Assembly (NCBI GenBank): GCA_025232375.1 | Contig: CP060419.1 | Coordinates: 1,549,001-1,613,000 of the forward strand | DNA length: 64,000 nucleotides | DNA from: Pseudoxanthomonas sp. NC8 | Lineage (GTDB): Bacteria; Pseudomonadota; Gammaproteobacteria; Xanthomonadales; Xanthomonadaceae | Direction: 5' to 3' | Shown: positions 48,850 to 57,479 of the stretch, piece after piece | How positions within the stretch are numbered: position 1 is the stretch's first letter | Layout of the letters: each line of letters begins with the position of its first letter | Translations under genes and position numbers: made by a program | Notes under the pieces: model-generated | What the model saw: only the letters and a program-made list of their open reading frames with translations | Database searches by the model: none | What the model was told of the DNA's origin: nothing

Positions 48850-50919
48850 GGGGCAGCTCCGATGCGGATAACCAGCGGCTGTGGCGGGTCGTTGTTGTCG
48901 TAGAGCGGCTCGATCCCGCGGACCAGGCCGTAGTAGCCCGGGTGACCGCGCAGGTTCACCAGCGCCACGTCGCCGGGGTTCTCGCGGCCGGCCGCCTTGA
49001 GTCGAGCGTCGACGTACAGGTCGGCGGTATCGCGAAAGCGGACAGCGCTCATGCCCCATGGCGGGATGACGTCGCGTTCCTGGATGGTCGTGCGCTCGCC
49101 CACTACGGCGGCGAGAGCCTCCTCCATACGCGCGGTATTGATCTGGCCAGAAAGGTCACCGGCGTCGGCGGTCTTGGCCGCGTAATAGGCGCTTGCCGAG
49201 TCGATCGCTACCTGAAGCTCCTCCGGGCGGCCGGCAAACGAGTAGCGCAGCTGGGACTGGATCACCCGCTGCATGGCCCAGGGTGGCGGCATTTTCACTT
49301 GCTTGGCGTCGGCGCCGGCCTTGTCGGGGTTGAGGAGCGCGTCGCCGCGCAGGATGGTGAGCGCCACATCGCCGAACTTCCCACTGGGGGATGCCGCGGT
49401 GATCGCCCCGGACGGTGCGCCGAGCGGCCGCTGTAGGGCGAAGATTCGCCCGGCTTCCGCCTTGACCGGTGAGTCGGGCGCGATCTGCTTCATCGCCGCG
49501 CGATAGGCCGCCGGATCGCCGAACGCCTGGTTCAGCGAGCCGAAGAGACGGGTCGCCTGGTTCGGCGGGGCCTTGGTAAGGTAGCCGGCTAGGGCGGACG
49601 CTTCCTGCGGAAGAAGCGGCGCGTTGCCTGCCTCGGCGCCGTACTGCGCGCGCAGCATGCCCAGCACCGTCATGCGCTCACCGATCTGGCTCTGCAGGTT
49701 CTCGACCCCGCCGGTGGCTGGGGACGTTGAGGTCTAGCGGCGCCACCGCTGTGCCGGTGCTGTTGCCGTAGAACTCCAACGGGGAGTCGCGCAGCTGCGT
49801 CAGGCGCAGCTCGATCGCCTTCTCGAGGCGGTTCGCGCGCGCCCTGGTCGGCCACCGTTGCGCCCTCGGCCTGCTGCTTGGCCTTGAGCTCCTGCAGATA
49901 GGTCCGCTGTTCCGGTGGCGGCAGCTGCATCACCTGCTGCACCTCGAGCTCGCCCTTCTGGATCTGCTGGAACTCGGTCTCGTACGGCGTGCCGGCCACA
50001 TTGTTCCCCCAGTCGAGCATGACCTCGGCCGGCGCAGGCACGCCCGTGGCGACCTGACGTTCGTACTGCTCGATGGCGCGACCGGCCACCGTGTTGCGGC
50101 GGTTGGCTTCGGTCTCGGCCTTTGCCTCGAGCCGGCCCTGCGCGCCGAGTACCCGATTGAGCAGGGTGTTGCGCTGGTTCGAGTCCAAGCGCGAGGCGTA
50201 GAAGCCATCGTCCGACGTCAGGTCATTGGCCAGCGCCTGCAGGGCAGTGGGATCCTCGCGAGCCATCATTTCGCGGCGCGACGCGTGCTGGGTCCACCAC
50301 TTGTCGACGTAGCCCCTGGCGGGTCTGTTCGAACTGCGCTGGGTCGAGACCAACCTCCTGCCATCGCTCGCCCAGTGCGGTAAGCCGCTTGCCCAGCATG
50401 TCGATATCGGCATCCGGCAGGCCTGCCAGCTTGTCGAGCATGTCGAGCGAGGCCAACGTCTCGGTCTTGCCCTCTTTGCGCTTGGCGACGTTTGCCGCGC
50501 CCAGCACCGTCAGCCGGGCTTCCTCCAGGTTTCGCCGTAGGCCGCCCTGCAGACGCTCGGCGTCGGCGGGATCCAGCTCGGGAACATCCGCGGCGGTGAT
50601 CTTGCCGAGCGCCTGCTGGGATTCGAACTCGGCCGATCGCCAATCCAGATCGCCGGACTGCATGCGTTCGCTCACATCGGTGGCCGCCGCCTTCGCCGCC
50701 ATCTCGTGGTCGAGCAGCACGTTGGTGGCGCGTGCTCGGGCTAGGCTCTGCCGCTCCTGGATCTCCCTGGCTTGATGCCCGGTGGGCGAGCTGCATGCCG
50801 GTCTGCGCCAGGCCGCCCAGCGCCTGCGCGACGGGGTCATCACCGCCCTGCACGCGCGTGCGCACGAGCGGCGCCGTACCACCGCCCTCGCCGAAGTTGC
50901 CCATGGGAATGCGTGCCAT
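48846..50919 (-). CDS. Large phage internal-virion-like protein (A)
   Basis: About 690 residues: MARIPMGNFGEGGGTAPLVR, then long helices (ARATNVLLDHEMAAKAAATD, ERLQGGLRRNLEEARLTVLG) and VDKWWTQHASRREMMARED. The C-terminal part has QVKMPPPWAMQRVIQSQL and VRFRDTADLYVDARLKAAG. Good ribosome binding site (CAGGAG). Breaks at about 50770, 50309, 49850 and 49720. First of the coupled A-B-C operon. Order (small helical, transglycosylase, membrane-active) mimics podophage ejection modules such as T7 gp14-gp15-gp16; the homology is not shown. Confidence 0.5.
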
Positions 50920-51060
50920 CTGCTCAGCTCCTGGAGATCGAAATGGGGTGGGGCCGATGGCGGGGTTCGGCGGGTAGAGGGGCGGGCCAAACGCGCGCTT
51001 GCGCGTGTGCGCGCGAAACGCGCGCGCGGGCGAGGGTGCACGGTCGCCGGAAAGGGGCCA

Positions 51061-52140
51061 TCACGCCTCTCCCTTCGGGATCACCGTGGCCTCACCCTGA
51101 ATCACGTTCGGGAAGTCGGCGGCGAAGTCGCTGGCCGGGATTCGGATCTGATCCGCGAGGCCGATCCGCTCACGCCGGTCGTGTGCCCCGTTGACGCGTG
51201 AGGCTTGCTCGGTGAGGGACTCGCGGAAGTTGTGGGGCGCGTTCGCATCCCGTACCTGATCCGCCAGGCTCACCCTCTTCGTGGGCATGACAGGGTTGCG
51301 CGCATCGTTGATCCGGCCGCGGACCGCGCCGATCACCCAGCCGAAGCCTTTGCCGCGCTCGGAGGCATCGCGCGCAACCTCCTCGAACAACACGAACAGG
51401 CCCGGGTCGTTGCCGAACTCGGCCAAGATCAGGCGCAACTCCGGGTTGTGGGGATTCGTGTTGAAGATTCCACCCTTGCGGATCGCGAGGCAGGCGCGTC
51501 CCAGCGCAGTGGGATCGATCGGTGTGGGAGGTGCTGCGGAGGCAGCGCGCGCCTCCGACGGTCTATCAGGTCGCGACTCCCCCTCTGGATTCGGTAACGG
51601 AGACGGAGACGGAGACGGAGACGGAGACGGAGACGGAGACGGAGCATTGCTAGTAGCAGGGGAATCCTTGCTGACAGCATCAGCAAGCGTGCTAGCAGCA
51701 TTGCTAGTGGTATTGCTGGCTGCATCGCCGCGGCGTCGGGCGGCGTATTCGGGGAACAACCGGTCGGCCTCTTCCTCGCCATGGTGCCGCTTGTGGGCGT
51801 TCCACCTCGCCTTGATGGCCCGATCCTGAGCGCCTACCGCCCAAGGGTTGTGTTCAGCCCAGTCATGGATCCGGTATGCCCCTTCCTCGCCATCAAGGAA
51901 ACCCAGCGCCCGGAGCTCGACGACCAGGCTCTTATGGAGCGCCACGCCACCTAGCCACGATCTCGACGTCCTCGTCGGTCATACCGGCCAGGTCGCCGGT
52001 CGCTCGATTGCCAGCCGTCCAGAGGAACAGACAGACCAGGCCCAGGCTCCGGCCTCGCCGCATCGACGGACGAGCTTTACCGTCTTGGGATGGTCGGGCA
52101 GGGCAATGCTGATTCGGGCGTCTGAGACCTGGGAGCTCAT
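51061..52140 (-). CDS. Phage replication protein (primosomal/DnaT-like)
   Basis: About 358 residues. Starts MSSQVSDARISIALPDHPK, then TDEDVEIVARWRG, LRALGFLDGEEGAYRIHDWA and AIKARWNAHKRHHGEEEAD, a layout common in phage replication proteins that recruit helicase. A Ser-Pro repeat follows (encoded by 51599-51640), then a C-terminal domain (IDPTALGRACLAIRKGGIFN). Breaks at about 51955 and 52042 (CCTGG). Function by analogy only. Confidence 0.6.
51599..51640 (+). repeat. Hexanucleotide microsatellite (GGAGAC)x7
   Basis: Seven perfect copies in a row inside the replication protein gene; on the coding strand they read as alternating Ser-Pro codons. A six-base unit preserves the frame when copies are gained or lost. 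Confidence 0.95.
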
Positions 52141-52367
52141 GGCGCGACGTCCTCTTGGGGTGCGGTGAGCAGCGCCTCGCGCAAGCGCAGGACAGCCCGT
52201 TGGGCGCCGGCCAGATTCGCGGCAACGGCCTCAGCCCGCTCGGGCGTCGGATCCCGGCTGAGGTCCTCCAGCTGGCGCTGCAGGCCTTCGCCGACCTCGA
52301 CCAGCGCCGCGGCCTGCGATGCCGTGCTCGGGCGGTAGAGGGAAACGTAGAGGTCGACCGGGTTCAA
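52137..52367 (-). CDS. Small helical protein of unknown function
   Basis: 76 residues with a TTG start: MNPVDLYVSLYRPSTASQAA, then VEVGEGLQRQLEDLSRD and NLAGAQRAVLRLREALL. It overlaps both neighbours by 4 nt, so it is translationally coupled. Function unknown. Confidence 0.55.
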   Translation of the reverse strand: MNPVDLYVSLYRPSTASQAAALVEVGEGLQRQLEDLSRDPTPERAEAVAANLAGAQRAVLRLREALLTAPQEDVAP

Positions 52368-52773
52368 TGCACACCTCCAGTCGGCTCATCACCGATGACC
52401 ATGCTCATTGCGGCCTGCAGCCAGCGGACGAACGAGGCGAGCCGATCGATATCCGCGGCCTCGATGTTGTGGGGGCCATCGAGGCGGGCCTCCAGGTAAC
52501 ACAGCTCGTCGCGAAGAAGCTCGCGGTACGTGAGGACGTCGTAAAGCGCGGTATTTAGCCCTCCGGCCGGCAGGGCGCGATCCCAGAGCTCCTCGAGCGC
52601 CTTGGCCACCGGCGCCGGCAGCTCGCGTCGTGACCAGCGAGTAAGGCGGCAGCAGGCGTCCACCCATGCCGCACAAGGCGCTGTGGGCCCTCCAGTCGGG
52701 TTTGGCACCTGAGGCAATCGCCTTGGTCGAGCAGAGCATTGATGGCTTTCAGCAGGACGATACCGTCGTCCAT
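52364..52773 (-). CDS. Hypothetical element protein
   Basis: About 136 residues after joining two frames near 52640 (GAGTAAGGCGG). Starts MDDGIVLLKAINALLDQGD, then ALEELWDRALPAGGLNTAL and DRLASFVRWLQAAMSMVIGD. Helical; no recognisable domain. It overlaps the following gene. Confidence 0.5.
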
Positions 52774-52808
52774 CTGCCAGCCCGATGGCTGGGCCCCTGT
52801 GCCGGCAG

Positions 52809-53087
52809 TCACGATGCCCCGCCCTGGTCGGCTGACTCGTTCGCTGCGGCCTCGCCGACGGCTCCATCGATCAGACGCTGGATGTCGCTGCGGCGCGCAG
52901 GCATGGTGCATTTCGAGGAGAGTCGGACCGGTTGAGGAAAGCGGCCCTGCTTCACGCCTGTCCACCAAGCGGTCTTGCCGACGGGGATTAGAGCGGGGAT
53001 TGCCGGCCGGTCACCCTTCGCGGGCCTGCCGATGATGTCCCAGACCCGTAGGAGGGCATCGGGGTGGGGGTTCGGTTGAGCGGTCAT
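52809..53087 (-). CDS. AlpA-like DNA-binding regulator/excisionase
   Basis: 92 residues: VWDIIGRPAKGDRPAIPALI, then PVGKTAWWTGVKQGRFPQPV and SDIQRLIDGAVGEAAAN. The FPxPVrL plus sDIqrlIdg layout is the AlpA winged-helix signature. AlpA regulators activate integrase or excision and early satellite genes. It heads the minus-strand block and faces the inverted repeat at 53144-53183. Confidence 0.75.
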   Translation of the reverse strand: MTAQPNPHPDALLRVWDIIGRPAKGDRPAIPALIPVGKTAWWTGVKQGRFPQPVRLSSKCTMPARRSDIQRLIDGAVGEAAANESADQGGAS

Positions 53088-53143
53088 ATGGAGTCCCGTC
53101 CGGCTGTGTTCGGATGGGGACGATTCTTCCCATTGACGCCGAT

Positions 53144-53183
53144 CGAGTTCGGCAACAACCACAGGTATTAGTTGCCGAACTCG
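53144..53183. promoter_or_regulatory. Perfect 13-bp inverted repeat in the divergent control region
   Basis: CGAGTTCGGCAAC, 14 nt, GTTGCCGAACTCG. It lies between the AlpA-like gene (minus) and the DUF1643 gene (plus), 57 nt from the AlpA start. It is the longest perfect palindrome I see in the element and a good operator candidate for one of its regulators; a transcript hairpin is the alternative. Confidence 0.6.
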
Positions 53184-53197
53184 CAGGTATCGCTGGC

Positions 53198-53570
53198 ATG
53201 CCGACCACAGCACGAAAAAAATCTGCCGTCTTCTCCCACTGCAGAAGCTACCGTTACCTGCTGGAGCTGCACTGGGGGGCGGGCCGCTGGCGGGCTTCGT
53301 CTGCCACAACCCGAGCCTGGCTGCGGACGTGACTGGCGACTACACAGTCAGCCGGTTACGGGGCATGGCTATACGCTGGGGCTACGGCGGCAGCTTTTGG
53401 CCAACCGGTTTGCCGGCGGGCAATCCCCGAGGGTGGGCGACCTTGGCCGACATGGCCAGCCCGGTGGGGCCGCGGAACTGGCGACACATGCGGGGTGGGC
53501 GTCGGGGAAGAAGCTCTACTGCATCGGCATGACCCGCTCGGGGGCGCCCAAGCACCCCAGCGCGTGGTGA
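53198..53570 (+). CDS. DUF1643 family protein
   Basis: About 124 residues spread over three frames. FSHCRSYRYLLELHW, then LAGFVCHNPSLA, YTVSRLRGMAIRWGYGG and SPRVGDLADMASPVGP-like sequence, with KKLYCIGMTRSGAPKHPSAW at the end. This is the DUF1643 pattern (sYRYlL...l.NPSta...d.Ti.r....a..wGygg). The first break is a G-homopolymer at 53275; two more are near 53400 and 53465. DUF1643 proteins are frequent phage and plasmid cargo of unknown function. Confidence 0.7.
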
Positions 53571-53648
53571 GGCCGGGATTCCGGTGGAGCTTGGGCCGGT
53601 GGTGTGGCGATCAAACAAGCCAAGGAATCAGGCCCGACTGGGAGGGGA

Positions 53649-53930
53649 TCATTCGACGTGCGACTTCACGGTCCCGTCTGCATATCGAAGGATTCCACCC
53701 CAGCTACATGCTATGTGGATATCGCTCCCGGCCTTTCGCCTGGCGACTATGGCGCCGGGCCTATAGAGATGCCGAATGGTGTCGACCCCAAGCCTTTCGT
53801 GCAGCGACCTGCTCGCACTCGACTCAATTCGGTCAGTTGCATCGGGTCTCAGCGAAATGAACATGGTCATTCCATGGATTGTGATGTACGCGCCGACCAT
53901 GGTCCGCCCTGTCGGGCGGTTCTCAACCAT
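53649..53930 (-). CDS. Hypothetical protein downstream of the HNH-like gene, possibly its C-terminus
   Basis: 93 residues: MVENRPTGRTMVGAYITIHG, MTMFISLRPDATDRIES, YRPGAIVARRKAGSDIHIAC. It starts 2 nt after the HNH-like stop. Either a separate gene or the same protein continued after a sequence error; the second is plausible because related proteins end in a similar beta-rich block. Confidence 0.45.
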   Translation of the reverse strand: MVENRPTGRTMVGAYITIHGMTMFISLRPDATDRIESSASRSLHERLGVDTIRHLYRPGAIVARRKAGSDIHIACSWGGILRYADGTVKSHVE

Positions 53931-53932
53931 GG

Positions 53933-54418
53933 TCAGGAATGCCGAGATTGCGGGGCGATCGGCACCTTGTCGCCAGATCCCGTCAACGCTGTAGAGGCCG
54001 CAGCCGTGGGGGGAGGAGCGTGGCCAAAGATCATTTGAACAATCTCTGGAGCAGGCATTTGTCGTGGCCGAGTCCAGCCTGCGGCAGCCGAATTGACCAG
54101 GGTCTTTAACGCCCAGCGCTCTAGAAGCTCCCCGCGAATCGTGATGTGCGACTGGTAGGCGCTATCTATTCCATCGTGAAGGTGCTTTGCAACTTGACCG
54201 GCAACAGCGTCAAGGGGGCTCAGCAATGAGTTGTGATGCCTGCATAGGATATTGGAGGTGCCGTCTGCACGTGTCGGCCTCCCCTGATTGACGCGATGGA
54301 CCCCTTCGAGGACCACTGGGCAACCACATCCGGTCTTGAGGACCGCATTGCTGACAACGTGTTCACCCGAAATGGAATCGCAGCCGCCGAGAGAACTGGC
54401 CCAGCATTTCCTTGCCAT
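53933..54418 (-). CDS. HNH-like zinc-binding protein
   Basis: 161 residues: MARKCWASSLGGCDSISGEH with VVSNAVLK, then GTSNILCRHHNSLLSPLDAV. The pattern C...C...SgEHvvS...(L)CrxHNsxLS resembles an HNH nuclease zinc site. It also has IRGELLERWALKTLVNSAAA. It may be a nuclease or a catalytically altered relative. Cargo arm, minus strand. Confidence 0.6.
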   Translation of the reverse strand: MARKCWASSLGGCDSISGEHVVSNAVLKTGCGCPVVLEGVHRVNQGRPTRADGTSNILCRHHNSLLSPLDAVAGQVAKHLHDGIDSAYQSHITIRGELLERWALKTLVNSAAAGWTRPRQMPAPEIVQMIFGHAPPPTAAASTALTGSGDKVPIAPQSRHS

Positions 54419-54453
54419 CGTGAGTTAGCCCAGTCGTCTAGAAACCTTCGGAA

Positions 54454-54873
54454 CTACCCCTCTTTGCACCGCTGCCACCCGCCCTCTGCAGCAGACACCT
54501 GCTCCCAGCCATTCGGCAGCCGCTTGAACGCTCCACCGACGCAGGCATAGCCGAGCTGGGAGGCTTCCTGCGACCCGAGGGCGGGCAGGCTCACCACGCT
54601 TCTGGACGCGCCAGGTCGCCCTTGCCGCCGCGCCTCGTTCGAAAGGGTCATGTACTCGACGCCTTCGCAATACCGGACCATGCCCGGGTGCGGGTGGCTG
54701 CGGTACTGGTCGCAGTTGAATGGCGTCGTGTCCTTGGCAGCAGAGTTGTACGGCTGCGCCGGCCGGTAGGCGGGCTTGGTTGGTGTCGACTTGGGGCCCT
54801 GTGCCTTGATCGTCTGGCCTTGGGCCGTGAGAGTGGCGGTCGCTAGAGCGCCCAGCAGCGCGAGTCGGTGCAT
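54454..54873 (-). CDS. Small secreted protein, unknown function
   Basis: An intact 139-residue protein with a signal peptide (LALLGALATATLTAQGQ). The mature part has FNCDQYRSHPHPGMVRYCEG and ASQLGYACVGGAFKRLPNGW, with four cysteines that could form disulfides. No domain recognised. Confidence 0.65.
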   Translation of the reverse strand: MHRLALLGALATATLTAQGQTIKAQGPKSTPTKPAYRPAQPYNSAAKDTTPFNCDQYRSHPHPGMVRYCEGVEYMTLSNEARRQGRPGASRSVVSLPALGSQEASQLGYACVGGAFKRLPNGWEQVSAAEGGWQRCKEG

Positions 54874-55467
54874 GTGGTATCCCCCTAGGACGGAGGATAG
54901 CTCACCGTGCGGTCAGGCCATTTCCGGTTCGAAAATAGATTCGAGGACCGCACTCTGTCAGGCGCTGCGCCTCGATCATCGTCGGCGCTTCCATGATATC
55001 GACCTGGACGGAGGCCACGAGTCGCGCGGTGGATAGCGCCTGCTCATAGGCTGGAACCAGAACAGTGGACTATGCCTGGAAGCTTCGCCAGCTGTCAGTG
55101 CCCTCACGTAGGGACAGGACGATCGGGTCCATGGCGATACTCATTCCGAAGGCTCCCCTTGCGGAGCCAGCAGCCCCGCTTCCTTGCGGGGCACGCTTCG
55201 GTTGCCTAGACCATCGGTCGGCGGGCGAGCGCTGCTGGTTAGCACAGCCTCACTCGACGCTCTACAGGTTGGTATCAGCTAGGCGGCCGATGCGACGTAG
55301 GAAAATTCTGCAGGGTAGTTGTAGGGCGGCCGTCCCGGTCATACATGAAGCTCAGTGTGGCCTGCTGACACTAACGCTTGGGTTGAGGCAAGGCTTGTCC
55401 GTCCGGGAATTGATGAGCAGCCTGACGAGGCTGCCGAGCTTGGCTTGCGGCGATCTGGGGTGTGAAT
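54874..55467. other. Gene-poor stretch of the cargo arm with two adjacent hairpins
   Basis: I see no convincing gene. The only long plus-strand frame overlaps the well-supported minus gene at 55468 and lacks protein-like composition. Two hairpins stand side by side: GGCTCC CCTTGC GGAGCC (55151-55168) and GCCCC...GGGGC (55173-55192), both with CCTTGCGG on the 3' arm. They may be tandem terminators or part of a small RNA. Confidence 0.4.
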
Positions 55468-56163
55468 CTAATGTTTGGGGCTGCTCTTTTCAGGAGGCTC
55501 AGCCTGCTTCGGGAAGCCGCTCGCAACATACTGTTCGAACTCCGCCACGAGGCCGATGCTCATGGCGCGAAAAGACTCGATATGGTCCTTCAGCGTATCG
55601 AAGTCGCTGGTGTTCCCGGCATAGAGCCACTTTCTCATGCCCATGGGGCCTTGGAGTGGCGGTCGCACGCGCGTCTCGATTCGCCGAGCGATATCGTTCA
55701 TCGCCCGACTAAGCGCGATGAGGGTTGCTAGATCTGCTCCGATATGGTCGGGAAGGTTATGGATTCGAGTCTCGGATTGCTCCGCTGCGGGCAAAACGGA
55801 TAGTTTTGCTTCTGCAAGCGCGGCTTCAAACGCTGTTCCATTCTCAATAGTGTTTGGGTCGCCCCAAGCGATCCCGGCAAGCCAAGCTTTGTGAATGTAT
55901 GCCAGCCGTGCTGGGAGTGTTTTTATCTCACCGTGCAATAGCCGCCCTAGGATCCTGGCATTTTCTTTCTTGGCGAACACCGCCTCATCGTGCTGTTGTC
56001 GTGCGATTTGAACCGCTCGCTGCGACGTGCGCCACGCCAAGTAGCCAACGCTTCCAGCGAAAACTGCGGACCATGCGGTCCAGTCCACATGGCAAGCGGA
56101 GCCGGGCCACCAGCAATCGCTAAAGCCTTGAACAAAATCCATAAATCCTTGGACAAAATCCAT
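55468..56163 (-). CDS. Membrane-anchored cytoplasmic protein, unknown function
   Basis: An intact 231-residue protein. One N-terminal membrane helix (DWTAWSAVFAGSVGYLAW), then ARQQHDEAVFAKKENARIL and a helical domain (KTLPARLAYIHKAWLAGIAW, LIALSRAMNDIARRI), ending KQAEPPEKSSPKH. The first residues are a tandem repeat MDFVQGF-MDFVQGF, so either ATG (56163 or 56142) could start translation. Base composition is less GC-rich than the chromosome, consistent with transfer. Confidence 0.65.
   Translation of the reverse strand: MDFVQGFMDFVQGFSDCWWPGSACHVDWTAWSAVFAGSVGYLAWRTSQRAVQIARQQHDEAVFAKKENARILGRLLHGEIKTLPARLAYIHKAWLAGIAWGDPNTIENGTAFEAALAEAKLSVLPAAEQSETRIHNLPDHIGADLATLIALSRAMNDIARRIETRVRPPLQGPMGMRKWLYAGNTSDFDTLKDHIESFRAMSIGLVAEFEQYVASGFPKQAEPPEKSSPKH
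56128..56163 (-). repeat. 21-bp imperfect tandem duplication at a gene start
   Basis: TTGAACAAAATCCAT (56128-56142) and TTGGACAAAATCCAT (56149-56163) repeat at a 21-bp offset. The unit contains the start codon and encodes MDFVQGF twice in frame. Confidence 0.75.
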
Positions 56164-56532
56164 GCGTGAGCTCTCTATCCGACTCCCAGTGGGCCGGATT
56201 CTCGCACGCGACCTTTTCGCGTGGACGCGGCCTGTCCTGCCTGAGGGCGACGCCTAAGGATCAGTAGCCCATGCACCGATTGATGCGATCGGGGGATAAG
56301 CAGCGAGGCTGCCTTTGGGCAGTGCTCATGCATGTCGCGATCCCGCGCCAGAAGCGGGGGCGGGGAGCAGTCTAGGCTGCGGTAGTCGGCGCGCGCGGTG
56401 CTGGCGCTCGTAAGGTGCCACCTTCGGACTCGAATACAGTCAGCTGGGTACCAGTTCTGTCGTAGGAAGATCCTGACCTTGTCCGCCAGCCGGATGGGCC
56501 GATAATGGCCCTGTCACAAAAGGGGGGATGCG
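56164..56532. other. Intergenic region between divergent cargo genes
   Basis: No gene seen in 369 nt. It presumably holds two divergent promoters, for the gene at 55468-56163 and the coiled-coil gene at 56533. I see no strong palindrome or terminator here. Confidence 0.4.
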
Positions 56533-57263
56533 ATGGGTCGGCACCTGACATGGATCGGCGGGGTTCTAACAGCAGTCTACTCAGTGTTCCTCACGGCTAT
56601 CTTCTGGGGGCGATGGATCGAAATCCTACTAATGGATCCGAACAATATCGGGGACCTCCTGGCGGGGGCGTTTGGGCCTCTCGCGATTCTCTGGCTGATC
56701 CGCAGGATTCTTTCAACAAGGAATCGGACTTAGGCAGAACACAGAGGCTTTGAAGCTTCAAGCAGAGGAGCTGAAGCAAAGCACCAAGGCCTTAGAGCTT
56801 CAGGTCGAGGAGATGCGCCATTCTGTGGAGCAGCAATCTAGGATCGCTCAGCTCACGGCAGATCAACTTCAGTTGGCAGTCAACAAAAGTAAGGGAAGAA
56901 GAACGGCTAGCGCGGGAAGCCTGCAAACCAGTCTTTGATGTCATTGCGACAGACTCGTACGCATCGACTGCGCCCGCGATAGGAGCGTATCGGATCCGCA
57001 ATGGTGGCAGAACCGTATTTATCCAGGCTGTCGTTTCCAACTTTAAGGAAGACAAGCTGTTCAATCCGTACGTTGAGTGGGCGACGGGCGAGATCAAGGA
57101 GATTCTGCCTTGGCGTGCCGGTCGGCCTGTTGGATTGCCAGTCGTGGTTGATGTGCGCTTCAAGCAAGTTGATGGTCGAATCGGGGTGGTCACGATGGGC
57201 ATTGAACTCGACCAGCAGGGCAATGCTGGCCCAATGGTCATAGAGCACCAGTTCCGAGATTGA
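56533..57263 (+). CDS. Membrane-anchored coiled-coil protein, unknown function
   Basis: About 243 residues after two repairs. Two membrane segments (TWIGGVLTAVYSVFLTAIFW, LLAGAFGPLAILWLI), then a coiled coil (QNTEALKLQAEELKQSTKAL, QVEEMRHSVEQQSRIAQL) and a beta-rich C-terminal domain (YRIRNGGRTVFIQAVVSNF). The layout 'NIGDxLaGxFxPLaxLWL...LrqQxEELxxs' is common in phage and island proteins of unknown function. Breaks at 56702 (extra C) and 56891 (AAAA homopolymer). Last element gene before attR. Confidence 0.65.
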
Positions 57264-57386
57264 GGCTCGATTGCGGAGTTGAACCCCGGGACAAATCCAG
57301 TTCGGGGGCATCGGCGGGGGTGATGGCGATGCCTCAAGGCCCATAAGTTCGCGCAAATCATGACCTTGTCCGCATACTTAGGTAGT

Positions 57387-57404
57387 GCCCACCTCCACCA
57401 AAAG
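57387..57404. other. attR: right copy of the attachment repeat
   Basis: GCCCACCTCCACCAAAAG, identical over 18 bp to 39288-39305. Beyond it comes chromosomal sequence with the native ssrA terminator. Confidence 0.88.
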
Positions 57405-57434
57405 ATCGCCTGCAGGGTTTCGTGGGCGTCCGTC

Positions 57435-57479
57435 AAGGGCCTGATTTCAAGGAGAAATCCTTGGTATCAGGCCCTTTTT
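57435..57479 (+). terminator. Native ssrA terminator displaced to the right flank
   Basis: GGGCCTGAT ... ATCAGGCCC then TTTTT, with an inner stem CAAGGA-GAAA-TCCTTG, so almost the whole element pairs. Before integration it would have lain about 30 nt after ssrA. The remaining bases to 57766 show no other feature beyond being upstream of the glucan synthase gene. Confidence 0.85.

Larger units (their letters stand above)
39306..57404. mobile_element. Integrated phage-derived element or prophage remnant in ssrA (about 18.1 kb)
   Basis: Bounded by the 18-bp repeat (39288-39305 and 57387-57404). The integrase is the first gene on the left. Plus-strand genes fill 39477-42930; a minus-strand block runs from an AlpA-like regulator (53087) through replication and three ejection-type virion genes to 42935; a mixed cargo arm occupies 53198-57263. 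No capsid, portal, terminase, tail or holin gene is recognisable. It is therefore a defective prophage or a satellite. The CCWGG-linked errors occur inside it as well as outside, so it was methylated with the host DNA. Confidence 0.85.

Noticed and set aside
43801-50919. Treating proteins A, B and C as a type VI or other secretion apparatus
   Set aside because: No sheath, spike, ATPase or membrane-complex motif is visible; size, order, coupling and the transglycosylase domain fit phage ejection proteins better.
51599-51640. CRISPR-like repeat array
   Set aside because: It is a simple hexanucleotide microsatellite without spacers; no CRISPR array or cas gene is present in the window.
55065-55712. 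A 215-codon plus-strand open frame in the cargo arm
   Set aside because: It overlaps the intact minus-strand gene at 55468-56163, lacks a ribosome binding site and has no protein-like pattern.
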